Assembly (NCBI GenBank): GCA_022706085.1
Contig: JAKJDF010000001.1
Span: 232,526-296,525, forward strand
DNA from: Candidatus Latescibacterota bacterium
GTDB taxonomy: Bacteria; Latescibacterota; MWCZ01
Length of the DNA: 64,000 bases
Direction of reading: 5' to 3'
Shown here piece after piece: positions 16,944 to 25,764 of this stretch. The position numbers and the translations under genes were made by a program. The notes under the pieces were generated by a model. The model did not search any database. It worked only from the letters and a program-made list of their open reading frames with translations, and had not been told where the DNA came from. Position 1 is the first letter of the stretch; every line of letters starts with the position of its first letter.

Positions 16944-17585
16944 CTACTGACGGCCGTGATGGCCCGTGCGGATCAAACCTTGATACTTGCCGATCACGCG
17001 CACTTCTTCAGCAGGATACACCATGTCACCCATCGTAGGATTGGACGGGACGAGACGAACATGCGACGGCGGTTGCGGGTAGAAGCGTTTGAGGGTCGCT
17101 TCATCATCGCGCACCATCACTGCCGCTATCTGGCCCGGTTCCACAACCTCCTGCGGACGAATGAGCACCAGATCCCCTGGCAGAATTCCGTCCCCGATCA
17201 TCGACTCTCCGTTCACCGTCAGGAGGAAATCCCCCGGCCGGACCGGAAGCAAATCCTCCAGCCGTTCCACCCACCTGTCCGTCTGCTGAATCGCTTCCCG
17301 CGGTGAACCTGCGGCAATTGCGCCGACAACCGGCAGACTCAGAGTATCTACCACTGCAAATGCGGGAGGAAGGAGACGAATGTGATAAGGAACGCCATGG
17401 CCGCCACGCGCGAGCTGAATGAAGCCCTTGCGCTCCAGCGCTTGCAGGTGCTGACGGGCGGTGCTGTGGTGCGTATACCCGAAATGTTGTTGTACTTCGG
17501 TTCCCGTTGCTGACCGACCTTCTCTGTGCTGGAAGAGCGCAAGAAACTGCAAGATATCCTTCTGTATTGCGGTGAGAATGGCCAT
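16944..17585 (-). CDS. lexA: LexA repressor (SOS regulator)
   Basis: A 213-residue S24-family repressor. Residues 1-70 form a winged helix DNA-binding domain that differs from the E. coli type. The C-terminal self-cleaving peptidase shows an A92-G93 cleavage site in VVGAIAAGSP, catalytic S128 in NGESMIGDGILPGD and catalytic K166 in ATLKRFY. Activated RecA would induce cleavage after DNA damage and release SOS genes. A perfect palindrome upstream overlaps its own -10 element, the expected autorepression layout. AGGAGG lies before the ATG. The STAS gene and a glycosidase follow on the same strand. Confidence 0.95.
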   Translation of the reverse strand: MAILTAIQKDILQFLALFQHREGRSATGTEVQQHFGYTHHSTARQHLQALERKGFIQLARGGHGVPYHIRLLPPAFAVVDTLSLPVVGAIAAGSPREAIQQTDRWVERLEDLLPVRPGDFLLTVNGESMIGDGILPGDLVLIRPQEVVEPGQIAAVMVRDDEATLKRFYPQPPSHVRLVPSNPTMGDMVYPAEEVRVIGKYQGLIRTGHHGRQ

Positions 17586-17637
17586 AGCTTCTGCCTCCTG
17601 CGAGTGAAAGCACCCCGGTGCGCTCCCGGCAAATCAC

Positions 17638-17657
17638 TACACTTAACATTAAGTGTA
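17638..17657. promoter_or_regulatory. Putative LexA operator (SOS box)
   Basis: TACACTTAA and TTAAGTGTA form a perfect inverted repeat of 9-bp arms around a 2-base CA centre. It covers the -10 element of the lexA promoter, where a repressor would block transcription. The motif differs from the E. coli CTGT-N8-ACAG and the Bacillus GAAC-N4-GTTC boxes. Its assignment to LexA rests on position and symmetry. Confidence 0.7.
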
Positions 17658-17674
17658 TTTAGAGCGGATGTCAA
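17646..17674 (-). promoter_or_regulatory. lexA promoter
   Basis: On the minus strand TTGACA (17669-17674) is a perfect -35 box and TAATGT (17646-17651) is a fair -10 box, with a 17-base spacer. The palindromic operator overlaps the -10 box. Confidence 0.7.
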
Positions 17675-17823
17675 GCGCGTTGGAATGCCCGCACGGAAAA
17701 GAATGTTGCGTGGACGACGGGACGGAGTTCGTCCGGGCAGAGGATGTGGCGATATTTGTTTGACAGAAACCGGCGTTCCTTCCACACCAGAGTGCCGTCC
17801 GCCGTCTTCCACAATCGAGAACT

Positions 17824-19593
17824 ATGGGCAACCTCAGACGATTCAGCTCATTTGTCCGCCCTTACTGGAAGCAATCTCTCGCATCCCTGGTGTTGCTTAC
17901 CTGCCTGGTGGCCTTGGACCTCTCTATCCCCCGTTTGATCCAGCGGATCATCGACCACGGGATTTACCGGCACGATGAACGCGTGATAGTAGTCACGTCG
18001 CTTACCATGCTCGGCATATCGGTTGTCAGTGCGGTCTTTGCCGTCGGAAACAACGTGTTCTCAGTCCGGGTGAGCGAAGGCGTCGCACGTGACCTGCGCG
18101 AAGCCATTTTCCGCCACATCCAGTCGTTGTCTTACGGGAACCTGGACGAGCAAAAAACGGGTCAGCTGATGGTTCGGCTTACCAGCGATGTCAACGCCCT
18201 CAAAGGCCTCGTTCATATTTCGTTGCGGATCGGAACGCGGTCACCCCTCCTCATGATCGGGAGCCTGTTCCTCATGGTCCGTACAAGCCCCGGCCTCGCG
18301 CTTTCCATGGTACCGCTGCTGCTTTTGACCTCAGCCACCGTAGGCTTTTTCGCAACGCGGATGGAACCGCTGTTTCGCGCCGTTCAGGAGAAGCTGGATC
18401 GTTTGAACAACGTGCTCCAGGAAAACGTGGCGGGTGTCCAGGTGGTCAAGGCATTTGTCCGGGCTGATCATGAACAGGCGCGGTTCGGGGACGCCAATGC
18501 GGATCTCACCCGGCGTTCCATCCGCGTGATGGAGTTCATGTCCACCATGGGCCCCGTACTGACCCTGCTCGTCAACACCGCTGTTGTGGTGGTGATCTGG
18601 GTGGGAGGGCAACGGTCGATACGCGGCGATCTCTCGATAGGGCAGATAGTCGCGTTCACCAATTATCTGATGACGACGATGACGCCTCTCATCATGACGG
18701 CGATGCTGGCAAACACCTGGGCGAGCGCAATCGTCTCGGCCCGCCGGGTGTACCGCGTACTGGATACTCCTCCGGAAATAAGAGACGCCGAAAACGCGGT
18801 TTGTTTGCCGCGTTCCACCGAGGGCCGGATTGTCTTCGAAAACGTTTCCTTCCATTACGGGGGCAGCCATGACGGCGCGGTTCTTGAGGATGTCAATCTC
18901 ACGATCGAACCCGGACAGACCGTTGCGTTCCTTGGGGCGACGGGAGCCGGCAAAACAACTCTGGTTCACCTTATCCCCCGGTTCTACGATGTTACTGCTG
19001 GCAGGATCACGATTGACGGTGTTGACGTCCGGCAAATCCGCCAGGATTCGCTCCTTTCCGTGATGGCGCTTGTCCCGCAGGAAAGTATCCTGTTTTCCGG
19101 GACTATCCGTGAGAACATCCGGTACGGCAGGCCCGAGGCCGACGACGCGGAGACTGTGCTGGCGGCAAAGGCCGCCCAGGCCCACGATTTCATTCTCACC
19201 TTCGAAAGCGGTTACGACACCCATGTTGAAGAACGCGGCGTGAATCTTTCCGGAGGGCAGAAGCAACGGATTGCCATTGCCCGGGCGCTTCTCGCGCGCC
19301 CGAAAATTCTGATTCTCGACGACGCGACAAGTTCTGTGGATGTCGAGACGGAAACCAAGATACACAATGCCATCGCAGGCCAGCACTTCGCCCGCACCAC
19401 ACTTATTGTTGCGCAACGCGTAAGCACGGTGCTGAAGGCGGACAAAATTGTCATTCTCGATCAGGGCAGAATCGTTGCTCAGGGAACACACCGGACGCTC
19501 ATTGAATCGAGCGCCATCTATCGCGAAATCTGCGAATCCCAACTGACCGGCGGCATTCCGCTTGACAACGGCCGGGGGAGGGAGCCAGTATGA
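17824..19593 (+). CDS. Heterodimeric ABC exporter, subunit with degenerate ATP site
   Basis: A 589-residue fused exporter half: six membrane helices in residues 1-310, then a nucleotide-binding domain. Walker A is GATGAGKTT near residue 371 and the signature LSGGQ is intact. Walker B ends ILILDDATS, with aspartate in place of the catalytic glutamate, and the H-loop histidine is glutamine (VAQRVST). The same two changes mark the degenerate-site partner in asymmetric exporters such as TM287/288. The next gene overlaps by 4 bases (ATGA) and carries the complementary consensus residues, so the two form a heterodimer. The gene is divergent from lexA. The substrate is unknown; lipids, peptides or drugs are typical. 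Confidence 0.9.
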   Translation: MGNLRRFSSFVRPYWKQSLASLVLLTCLVALDLSIPRLIQRIIDHGIYRHDERVIVVTSLTMLGISVVSAVFAVGNNVFSVRVSEGVARDLREAIFRHIQSLSYGNLDEQKTGQLMVRLTSDVNALKGLVHISLRIGTRSPLLMIGSLFLMVRTSPGLALSMVPLLLLTSATVGFFATRMEPLFRAVQEKLDRLNNVLQENVAGVQVVKAFVRADHEQARFGDANADLTRRSIRVMEFMSTMGPVLTLLVNTAVVVVIWVGGQRSIRGDLSIGQIVAFTNYLMTTMTPLIMTAMLANTWASAIVSARRVYRVLDTPPEIRDAENAVCLPRSTEGRIVFENVSFHYGGSHDGAVLEDVNLTIEPGQTVAFLGATGAGKTTLVHLIPRFYDVTAGRITIDGVDVRQIRQDSLLSVMALVPQESILFSGTIRENIRYGRPEADDAETVLAAKAAQAHDFILTFESGYDTHVEERGVNLSGGQKQRIAIARALLARPKILILDDATSSVDVETETKIHNAIAGQHFARTTLIVAQRVSTVLKADKIVILDQGRIVAQGTHRTLIESSAIYREICESQLTGGIPLDNGRGREPV

Positions 19594-21422
19594 TGCGCGC
19601 CTCAACGCGCGAGGTTCGCGATGTCCGCGCCGCCATGGTACCCCGCGGACCGATGGGCATGAGAGGCGTGATCGAAAAGCCCCGGCATGCCCGCGGAGCG
19701 ATAGTGAGACTCCTGTCGTACCTGAAACCCTTTGGCGGCGTTCTGGCGCTCGTTTTTGTCCTCATCGTCGCCTTCACGCTCTGCGGGCTTCTCGGACCGT
19801 ATCTGATGGGTGTGGCGATAGACCGTTATATCGCAACGAAGGATGTATCCGGTCTTGCCCGCGTCGCCGCATTGATGCTGGGGGTGTACCTCGTTTCTAA
19901 CATCCTGCAGGCTGCGACAGGGTGGATCATGGCGCGCGTTTCTCAGAACGCGCTGAAACAGGTCCGAAACGACCTGTTTTCGCACCTTCAGAGCCTGCCC
20001 TTGAGCTTTTTTGACCGCAATCCCGCCGGCGCACTCATGAGCCGGTTGACAAACGACGTCGACGCGGTGAACCAGGCGGTTTCGCAGAACATCACCTCCC
20101 TTTTCGGGAGTGTGTTGTCCCTCTTCGGAATCCTCGTCGCGATGTTTCTTCTCGATCGGTGGCTTGCGATGGCCACGCTGGTCGTCGTGCCCATTATGTT
20201 CGCGTTCACCCGTTTTGTTGCGCGGTACACCCGGAAAGGGTTCCGAAGGCTGCAGGGGGCGCTCGCCGAACTCAACAGCACGATGGAGGAATCCATCAGT
20301 GGCCACAAGGTGGTCAAGGCTTTCCGGCGCAGCGACGCAGCGATGGAATCATTCCGGAAGGCAAATGACGACGTATTCCGTGCGGGGGTTTATGCGAACA
20401 CCTACGCGTTGTTGCTCATGCCTCTCACCGGAGTCCTCGGCAATTTCTTCGTTATCGTGCTGGCGGGGTTGGGCGGGTGGCTTGCCCTGCGGGATCTCGT
20501 GAGCGTCGGGGTAATCGCAACGTTCATCATGTACGGGCAGAACTTCATCAACCCCCTGCGGCAACTCGCCAACATGTACAATTCGATTCAGGCGGCGCTT
20601 GCAGGGGCCGAACGCGTGTTCGAGATTCTCGATACGCCTGCCGAAATAGACGCTGGAGTCGATGCTCCCCCGTTTGAAGAGGTCCGGGGCGACGTCCGTT
20701 TCGAACACGTCCGTTTCGGGTACCAGCCGGGCTTTCCGGTTATCAAGGATATGACACTCGCGGCGGAGCGGGGCACAACCATTGCCCTGGTCGGACCGAC
20801 GGGAGCAGGCAAAACCACTGTTATCAATCTTCTTACCCGGTTCTACGAAATTGACGAGGGCAGCATCTCCATAGATGGCGTTGATATCCGCAGGGTGCGC
20901 AAAGCTGATCTTCGGCGCAGACTGGGGCTGGTGCTGCAGGATACGTTCCTCTTTTCGGATACCATCATGGAAAACATCCGCTACGGCAGGCCGGACGCGA
21001 AGGATGACGAGTGCATGTACGCCGCCCGGACAGCAGAGGCGGAGCACTTCATACTCCAGTTCCCCCAGGGGTATCACACCGACCTCACCGAACGCGCGGG
21101 AAACCTGAGCCAGGGGCAGCGCCAGCTTCTCGCGATCGCTCGCGCCATCCTTGCGGACCCCTCCATTCTCATCCTTGACGAGGCAACTTCCAGCGTGGAC
21201 ACGCGCACCGAGGCGCGGATACAGAAGGCACTCCTTCGACTCATGGCGGGGCGAACGAGTTTTGTCATCGCACACCGCTTGAGCACGATTCGTGACGCGG
21301 ACCAGGTTCTCGTGGTGAAAGACGGGGAAATAGTGGAACGCGGAACCCACCATGAATTGCTGGACAGGCGCGGGTTCTACAGGCATCTGTACGAAAGCCA
21401 GTTCAAGGGCGAAACGATCTGA
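19590..21422 (+). CDS. Heterodimeric ABC exporter, subunit with catalytic residues
   Basis: A 610-residue partner of the upstream exporter gene, starting inside its stop codon. The N-terminal 40 residues are cytosolic and basic; six membrane helices follow up to about residue 340. The nucleotide-binding domain has Walker A GPTGAGKTT near residue 402, signature LSQGQ, Walker B ILILDEATSSVD with the catalytic glutamate and H-loop IAHRLST. The signature has Q in place of the third-position G, a change often seen in the half whose signature faces the degenerate site. A perfect hairpin (21427-21458) marks the end of the operon. Confidence 0.9.
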   Translation: MMRASTREVRDVRAAMVPRGPMGMRGVIEKPRHARGAIVRLLSYLKPFGGVLALVFVLIVAFTLCGLLGPYLMGVAIDRYIATKDVSGLARVAALMLGVYLVSNILQAATGWIMARVSQNALKQVRNDLFSHLQSLPLSFFDRNPAGALMSRLTNDVDAVNQAVSQNITSLFGSVLSLFGILVAMFLLDRWLAMATLVVVPIMFAFTRFVARYTRKGFRRLQGALAELNSTMEESISGHKVVKAFRRSDAAMESFRKANDDVFRAGVYANTYALLLMPLTGVLGNFFVIVLAGLGGWLALRDLVSVGVIATFIMYGQNFINPLRQLANMYNSIQAALAGAERVFEILDTPAEIDAGVDAPPFEEVRGDVRFEHVRFGYQPGFPVIKDMTLAAERGTTIALVGPTGAGKTTVINLLTRFYEIDEGSISIDGVDIRRVRKADLRRRLGLVLQDTFLFSDTIMENIRYGRPDAKDDECMYAARTAEAEHFILQFPQGYHTDLTERAGNLSQGQRQLLAIARAILADPSILILDEATSSVDTRTEARIQKALLRLMAGRTSFVIAHRLSTIRDADQVLVVKDGEIVERGTHHELLDRRGFYRHLYESQFKGETI

Positions 21423-21426
21423 AATA

Positions 21427-21458
21427 CAGATGGCGGCCGGGCAACCGGCCGCCATCTG
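21427..21458. terminator. Long perfect hairpin with GCAA loop after the ABC operon
   Basis: CAGATGGCGGCCGG and CCGGCCGCCATCTG make a perfect 14-bp stem closed by GCAA. No T run follows, so it is either a terminator without a U tract or an RNA 3'-end protector. It lies between convergent genes. Confidence 0.6.
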
Positions 21459-21503
21459 CCGACCAACTTACGCGTCCACCGTTTTCGATAACGATTCGTT
21501 TCG

Positions 21504-23654
21504 TTACGAGGGCGGCGTCAGGAACCGCTCAAGAGCGCCGCAGATGCGGAAATAGTGCCGCCCCATCTGGCGGATACCCGTCAGCATATCCATGTGTGCG
21601 CTGCTTGTGGCGGCGGACTCCTGAAGCCCCGCGTCCAGACGCGCGAGGTGGCTATCCCGCAGGCGTCTTTCCAGTTCTTCACCTTCGTCTTTCCGGCCTC
21701 GGACGGCAGTGGCCAACGCGCGGTCCCTTTCCCTGATGGCCTGGGCGGTCTGCCGATGCAGGTCCACGGTGAATGCATGAAACTGGCGGAGTTCACGTGC
21801 ACCTTCGTCTGAGAACTTCGCACCGGCCTGCGCGAGTCGTGCCGAGGTGTTGACCACGTCTACTCCGAGAAAATTGGAAATCTGCCTCAAATCATCCATG
21901 ATAGTGACATGCCCCTGCTTTTCCCTCGACTGCATGAGACCGAGGTTCTTCTGCGCAAGTCGGATGTAGTAACTCTGGAACTGGCCATGGAGAATTTCTA
22001 CTTCTGAACAACGGGTTGCCAGTTTCTCGCGCACGGCTTCACCATCTTTCCCGAACGCTTCCATCGCATACTGGTGCATCTCGCCGACGATGTCCGCCGT
22101 GCGGTTGATTTCCTGATACGCCGCCGTCAGCGCGAGATCGGGGGTTTCCAGCAGGTCGTTGTTCAGGTATTTCGCGCCGAACGCTTTTTCCACTTTCTCT
22201 TTCGAAGGAACGAGCCGTTCAACGGCGGATCGGAACCACGGCAGGAACGGTAAGAAAATCGCCGTGGCACCTACGTTGAAGAACATCGTTCCGTTTGCCA
22301 CTTCACGCGCCACCGAACTGGACCCCATCGCCAGCGTGATCGCGTGCATCCACTGGTTCCAGTAGCCGAGAATGGGAAACACTATCACGGTTCCCAACAC
22401 GTTGAACAACATGTGCGCCAACGCTGCTCGTTTGCCTTCCGTATCAGTGCCCAGCGAGGCGATCACCGTGGTAACCGTAGTGCCGATGTTCGCTCCAAGG
22501 ATGATCGGCATCGCCGCGTCCATCGTCATCAGGCCCTCCGACGCGAGCACCACCGCGAGACCAATCGTCGCCCCGCTGTGCATGATGGCGCTGAGGATGG
22601 TCGCCACGAGCAGCCCGAGGAACGGAGCGTGGGCGAGATACAACATGAGTTCGGTGAACGCCGGCAGAATTCGAAGTGGAGCGACGGAACTCGACATGAC
22701 TGCCATGCCGTAGAAAATCATGCCGAAGCCCAGGAAAATCTCGCCGGTGTAGATATACACTTTGCGCTTGGTGACGAGGGTGAGCAGCACGCCGATGCCC
22801 ATCATCAGAAGTGCGTAATCACTGATTTTGAACGCGATGAGCTGCACAGTGAGTGTGGTTCCAATGTTCGCACCCATTATGACGCCGATCGCCTGTGTCA
22901 GATTCATCAGGGCGACGTTGACAAACCCCACCACCATGACGGTGGTTGCGGTGCTGCTCTGGACAACCGCCGTAATGATGGCGCCGGCAACGACCGCCAT
23001 GACGCGGTTCGTCGTGAGCTTTGCCAGGATGTCCCTCATTTTGTTGCCGGCGACTTTCTGCAGACCTCCCGCGCCAAGTTCCATCCCGAAGAGGAACATG
23101 CCGAGCCCGCCGACAATGCCCATGACAACCATGAGCCACCAGTTGCCCTTCAACGCGTGGGCAGAAACGTGCGGCATCTCCCCCGCCATGTTGACCACCC
23201 GCGCGGAGATGACGTAATCACCCGGCGCCTTGCCGAGGGAGAGATTTGCCGAGACAAAGCCCGCAGAATCGCTCACTACCGGCGAGGGGATTTCCGCATC
23301 CTCGGCGCTCTTCGGCCGCGATACGATTTCCAGCACAACGGGAACGCCGGCAACCGGAACGCCAGCCGTGTCGGTGACCAGGAAGCGTACGGGTTCTTCG
23401 AGAAGCTGGCCCGCCTTGCCCACAAGCAGAGTTCGTCCAGGCGGGTACGATTTGTTCTCGAGCCGGAATGGTCCACCGGAAAATGGAGCACCCACCGCAA
23501 GCGATGCGCTTCCGTTTCCCTGTGCCGCAACGTCTGCGGGGTTTTCTGTGGAGCGCAGCACCATGGGGTTGACCGCGACTCCTGCGAGGGCAACACACGC
23601 GAGGAAAATCACTGCGCGAGCACGCAGCGCTGCGGAAGCGAGAGCGCGAACCAT
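21504..23654 (-). CDS. Na/Pi cotransporter family protein (NptA-like) with Ig-like N-terminal domain and PhoU-like tail
   Basis: A 716-residue membrane protein. A signal-like segment (residues 1-30) is followed by a periplasmic Ig-like domain (about 60-150: VRFLVTDTAGVPVAGVPVVLEI) and then the Na/Pi cotransporter core with its two inverted repeats, marked by QSSTATTVM / GANIGTTLT and SGATIG / GANIGTTVT. Residues 510-716 form coiled PhoU-like helices. It should import phosphate, or a related anion, with sodium. GGAGG lies 5 bases before the ATG at 23654; an in-frame GTG at 23660 is too close. The Ig-like domain is unusual for the family. It is transcribed alone. Confidence 0.88.
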   Translation of the reverse strand: MVRALASAALRARAVIFLACVALAGVAVNPMVLRSTENPADVAAQGNGSASLAVGAPFSGGPFRLENKSYPPGRTLLVGKAGQLLEEPVRFLVTDTAGVPVAGVPVVLEIVSRPKSAEDAEIPSPVVSDSAGFVSANLSLGKAPGDYVISARVVNMAGEMPHVSAHALKGNWWLMVVMGIVGGLGMFLFGMELGAGGLQKVAGNKMRDILAKLTTNRVMAVVAGAIITAVVQSSTATTVMVVGFVNVALMNLTQAIGVIMGANIGTTLTVQLIAFKISDYALLMMGIGVLLTLVTKRKVYIYTGEIFLGFGMIFYGMAVMSSSVAPLRILPAFTELMLYLAHAPFLGLLVATILSAIMHSGATIGLAVVLASEGLMTMDAAMPIILGANIGTTVTTVIASLGTDTEGKRAALAHMLFNVLGTVIVFPILGYWNQWMHAITLAMGSSSVAREVANGTMFFNVGATAIFLPFLPWFRSAVERLVPSKEKVEKAFGAKYLNNDLLETPDLALTAAYQEINRTADIVGEMHQYAMEAFGKDGEAVREKLATRCSEVEILHGQFQSYYIRLAQKNLGLMQSREKQGHVTIMDDLRQISNFLGVDVVNTSARLAQAGAKFSDEGARELRQFHAFTVDLHRQTAQAIRERDRALATAVRGRKDEGEELERRLRDSHLARLDAGLQESAATSSAHMDMLTGIRQMGRHYFRICGALERFLTPPS

Positions 23655-23773
23655 ACACACCTCCCCCGGAAAAGGGTATGTCGCACAGGGCGGGAAGATC
23701 GCAACGCAATATGAAGGTTGTACGTATCGTCGTCAATCCAGGTGGTCTGACAATACCCTGACATTCTTCGTTT

Positions 23774-25747
23774 TCACGATATCCCCTGTGTCACATGTTG
23801 TTCGCCCGGGGGAGGTTCGGTCAACCACGCCAGGTTGAATGTGTAATGATTTCTTGAGGAAATGAGGTGAATCAGTCCGTTGTCCGCCTGGCACACCGTC
23901 ATGTACCCCGCGATTTCTGATTGCGACGCGCTCAATACGTTCGGGCGGCCATCGAAGGCTTCCACCGGCCTCGGCAGGCCGTCGTCGCTTACCACCCGGG
24001 TATTGGCCCACGTCGCGCCTTCGTCGAAGGAAAAAGCACAGTAGAGGCCGGTGATCGAACGGCGGGTTCCGGTAACGTCGGTAATCTCAAGCGGATCATT
24101 CGCAAACGAGACGAAAAGCAGCGGGCCCTCCTGCAAGCGGAACAACACCAGCCGCTGCCCGCCGTGGATTGGCTGGAAAGGGCTGGCGGTGTATGTCCAC
24201 GATCTTCCCCTGTCCCGGGACAGGCTCATCGGCATCCGCCCGTCGATATCGTCGCCTCTCCCCAGCGCCATGAGGCGACCGTCGCTCAGCTCCACCACGT
24301 TCGCGTGGATGCCAGCGATCGTCCCACCGGCGTCGTACCAGGTTTCGCCTTCGTCCTCGCTCATCCAGAGCGCCGAGCCACCGTGTCCGGCCGTAACCGC
24401 GTCACAGGGAAGGACAATTGTTTCATCCGAGAGCTGAATGACTCCCGCAATCGGCATGTGCCGAACCCCGTGTTCCGGAATGATCAGCCGCGCCTTTGAC
24501 CACTTAGCACCGCTGTTGTCCGACGTCCGCATCACGACTGCCAGCGGCCCCCACGTGGCGGCAACCGATAGGCCGGAGAAGTGGAATAACCTCCCCGATT
24601 TGCTCCTCCAGAGCGCACACGCGTGGTCGTTGCGGTCGGGAGCGTCCCAGAACAGGGATGCTGGTTCCCATTCATCCTTTCCCCATCGCAGGCGGCTGGC
24701 AAGAGTCGCCACCTCTCTTCCGGCTTCTTCCATGCACGTGTACCACATCGCGAGCAGGTCCCCGTTCGGACAGGCAACGATCGCCGGGACGTGGTTGTGC
24801 CGTGAGAACATCGGTCCGAACGAATCCGGAGGGATCTTGACGTACGTCCTCGGACCGTAGAAAAAGGGTTTGGAAGGATCGGGGCCGCGCGTGATATCCT
24901 GTGGAATCTCTGGTCTGACGTTACTCTCGTGGAGCTGGATGGGGGCAGGTATGGCATTCGTCGCCGGCATTTCTCCTATCACGGGCCGAAAACCGATGAT
25001 CCAGCTTCGCTCCCCGGGCACGGTACCCATACGATTCGATGACCGCAGGTAATACAACTCTGTCGAGTGCGAACCACCCCTCGTCACGCGGAAATTGCCA
25101 TCTAGCACCCCCACCGGGTCGTTGGGCCGGTGGGCGTCATACGGTCCGTACCAATCGTAACACCATTCTTCCACGTTGCCGTGCATGTCGTACAGACCCC
25201 ACGGGTTCGGGGGAGTCTGCGCGACCGTCAATGCGGGAATCTCCTGTTCGTCCGCCCCACGGGCGGGGTCGGGAAACCATTTCACTCCCACGTTTTTGTG
25301 GAATTCCGCCGGCAGGGAATCGCCGGTATGGTACGCAGTGGTCGTGCCGGCCCGGCACGCGTACTCCCATTCGGCTTCCGTGGGAAGGCGGTACGGCAAC
25401 CCTTCTTTGTCGGACAGCCACTTGCAGAAAGCACATGCCTCGAACCAGTTGACAAACACCACTGCTTCGTTGTCCCCCGTCGAGAAACCGAGCTTCCCAC
25501 GCAGTTGCCGATGGGAAGGGTCAAACGCCTCAAACTGCGCGTTCGTGACTTCCGTGGTTGCCATCCTGAACGGCTTTGTCAGCCGCACGAGACGGATCGG
25601 TCGTTCATCGAAGTCCCCGTACCGGCGATTCGGAAGCCTCACCAGTTCGTCGGGAAGCGGTCGGTCGTTCCCCATGAGGAAGGAACCGGCGGGAATATGC
25701 ACAAAACACATCCCGAGGCTGTTCACGAACACCGCGTCAGCGCTCAT
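23774..25747 (-). CDS. Fusion of SUMF1-type domain and sialidase-like beta-propeller
   Basis: A 657-residue protein. Residues about 7-265 are an FGE-sulfatase (SUMF1/PvdO) fold: SLGMCFVHIPAGSFLMGND, TTEVTNAQFEAF, RLPTEAEWEYACRAG, GNVEEWCYDWYG and VTRGGSHSTELYYLRSSNR. The copper-binding cysteines of true formylglycine enzymes are absent (serine and tyrosine there), so sulfatase activation is unlikely. Residues about 290-640 form a sialidase-like propeller with four Asp boxes (TSDNSGAKW, SEDEGETW, SRDRGRSW, SFDEGATW). It may bind or hydrolyse sialic-acid-like sugars. The ATG at 25747 has GAGGAG 6 bases upstream and follows the HAD gene by 17 bases. Confidence 0.82.
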   Translation of the reverse strand: MSADAVFVNSLGMCFVHIPAGSFLMGNDRPLPDELVRLPNRRYGDFDERPIRLVRLTKPFRMATTEVTNAQFEAFDPSHRQLRGKLGFSTGDNEAVVFVNWFEACAFCKWLSDKEGLPYRLPTEAEWEYACRAGTTTAYHTGDSLPAEFHKNVGVKWFPDPARGADEQEIPALTVAQTPPNPWGLYDMHGNVEEWCYDWYGPYDAHRPNDPVGVLDGNFRVTRGGSHSTELYYLRSSNRMGTVPGERSWIIGFRPVIGEMPATNAIPAPIQLHESNVRPEIPQDITRGPDPSKPFFYGPRTYVKIPPDSFGPMFSRHNHVPAIVACPNGDLLAMWYTCMEEAGREVATLASRLRWGKDEWEPASLFWDAPDRNDHACALWRSKSGRLFHFSGLSVAATWGPLAVVMRTSDNSGAKWSKARLIIPEHGVRHMPIAGVIQLSDETIVLPCDAVTAGHGGSALWMSEDEGETWYDAGGTIAGIHANVVELSDGRLMALGRGDDIDGRMPMSLSRDRGRSWTYTASPFQPIHGGQRLVLFRLQEGPLLFVSFANDPLEITDVTGTRRSITGLYCAFSFDEGATWANTRVVSDDGLPRPVEAFDGRPNVLSASQSEIAGYMTVCQADNGLIHLISSRNHYTFNLAWLTEPPPGEQHVTQGIS

Positions 25748-25764
25748 GAAGTTCTCCTCTTCAT

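Noticed and set aside
18331-19605. Long minus-strand frame over the ABC exporter genes
   Set aside because: It is antisense to well-conserved nucleotide-binding domains.
22344-23714. Long plus-strand frame over the Na/Pi cotransporter gene
   Set aside because: Its residues are an arginine- and histidine-rich complement of a membrane protein, with no domain and no ribosome binding site.
23774-24700. Calling the SUMF1-type domain a sulfatase-activating enzyme
   Set aside because: The two active-site cysteines are not present and no sulfatase gene is in the window.
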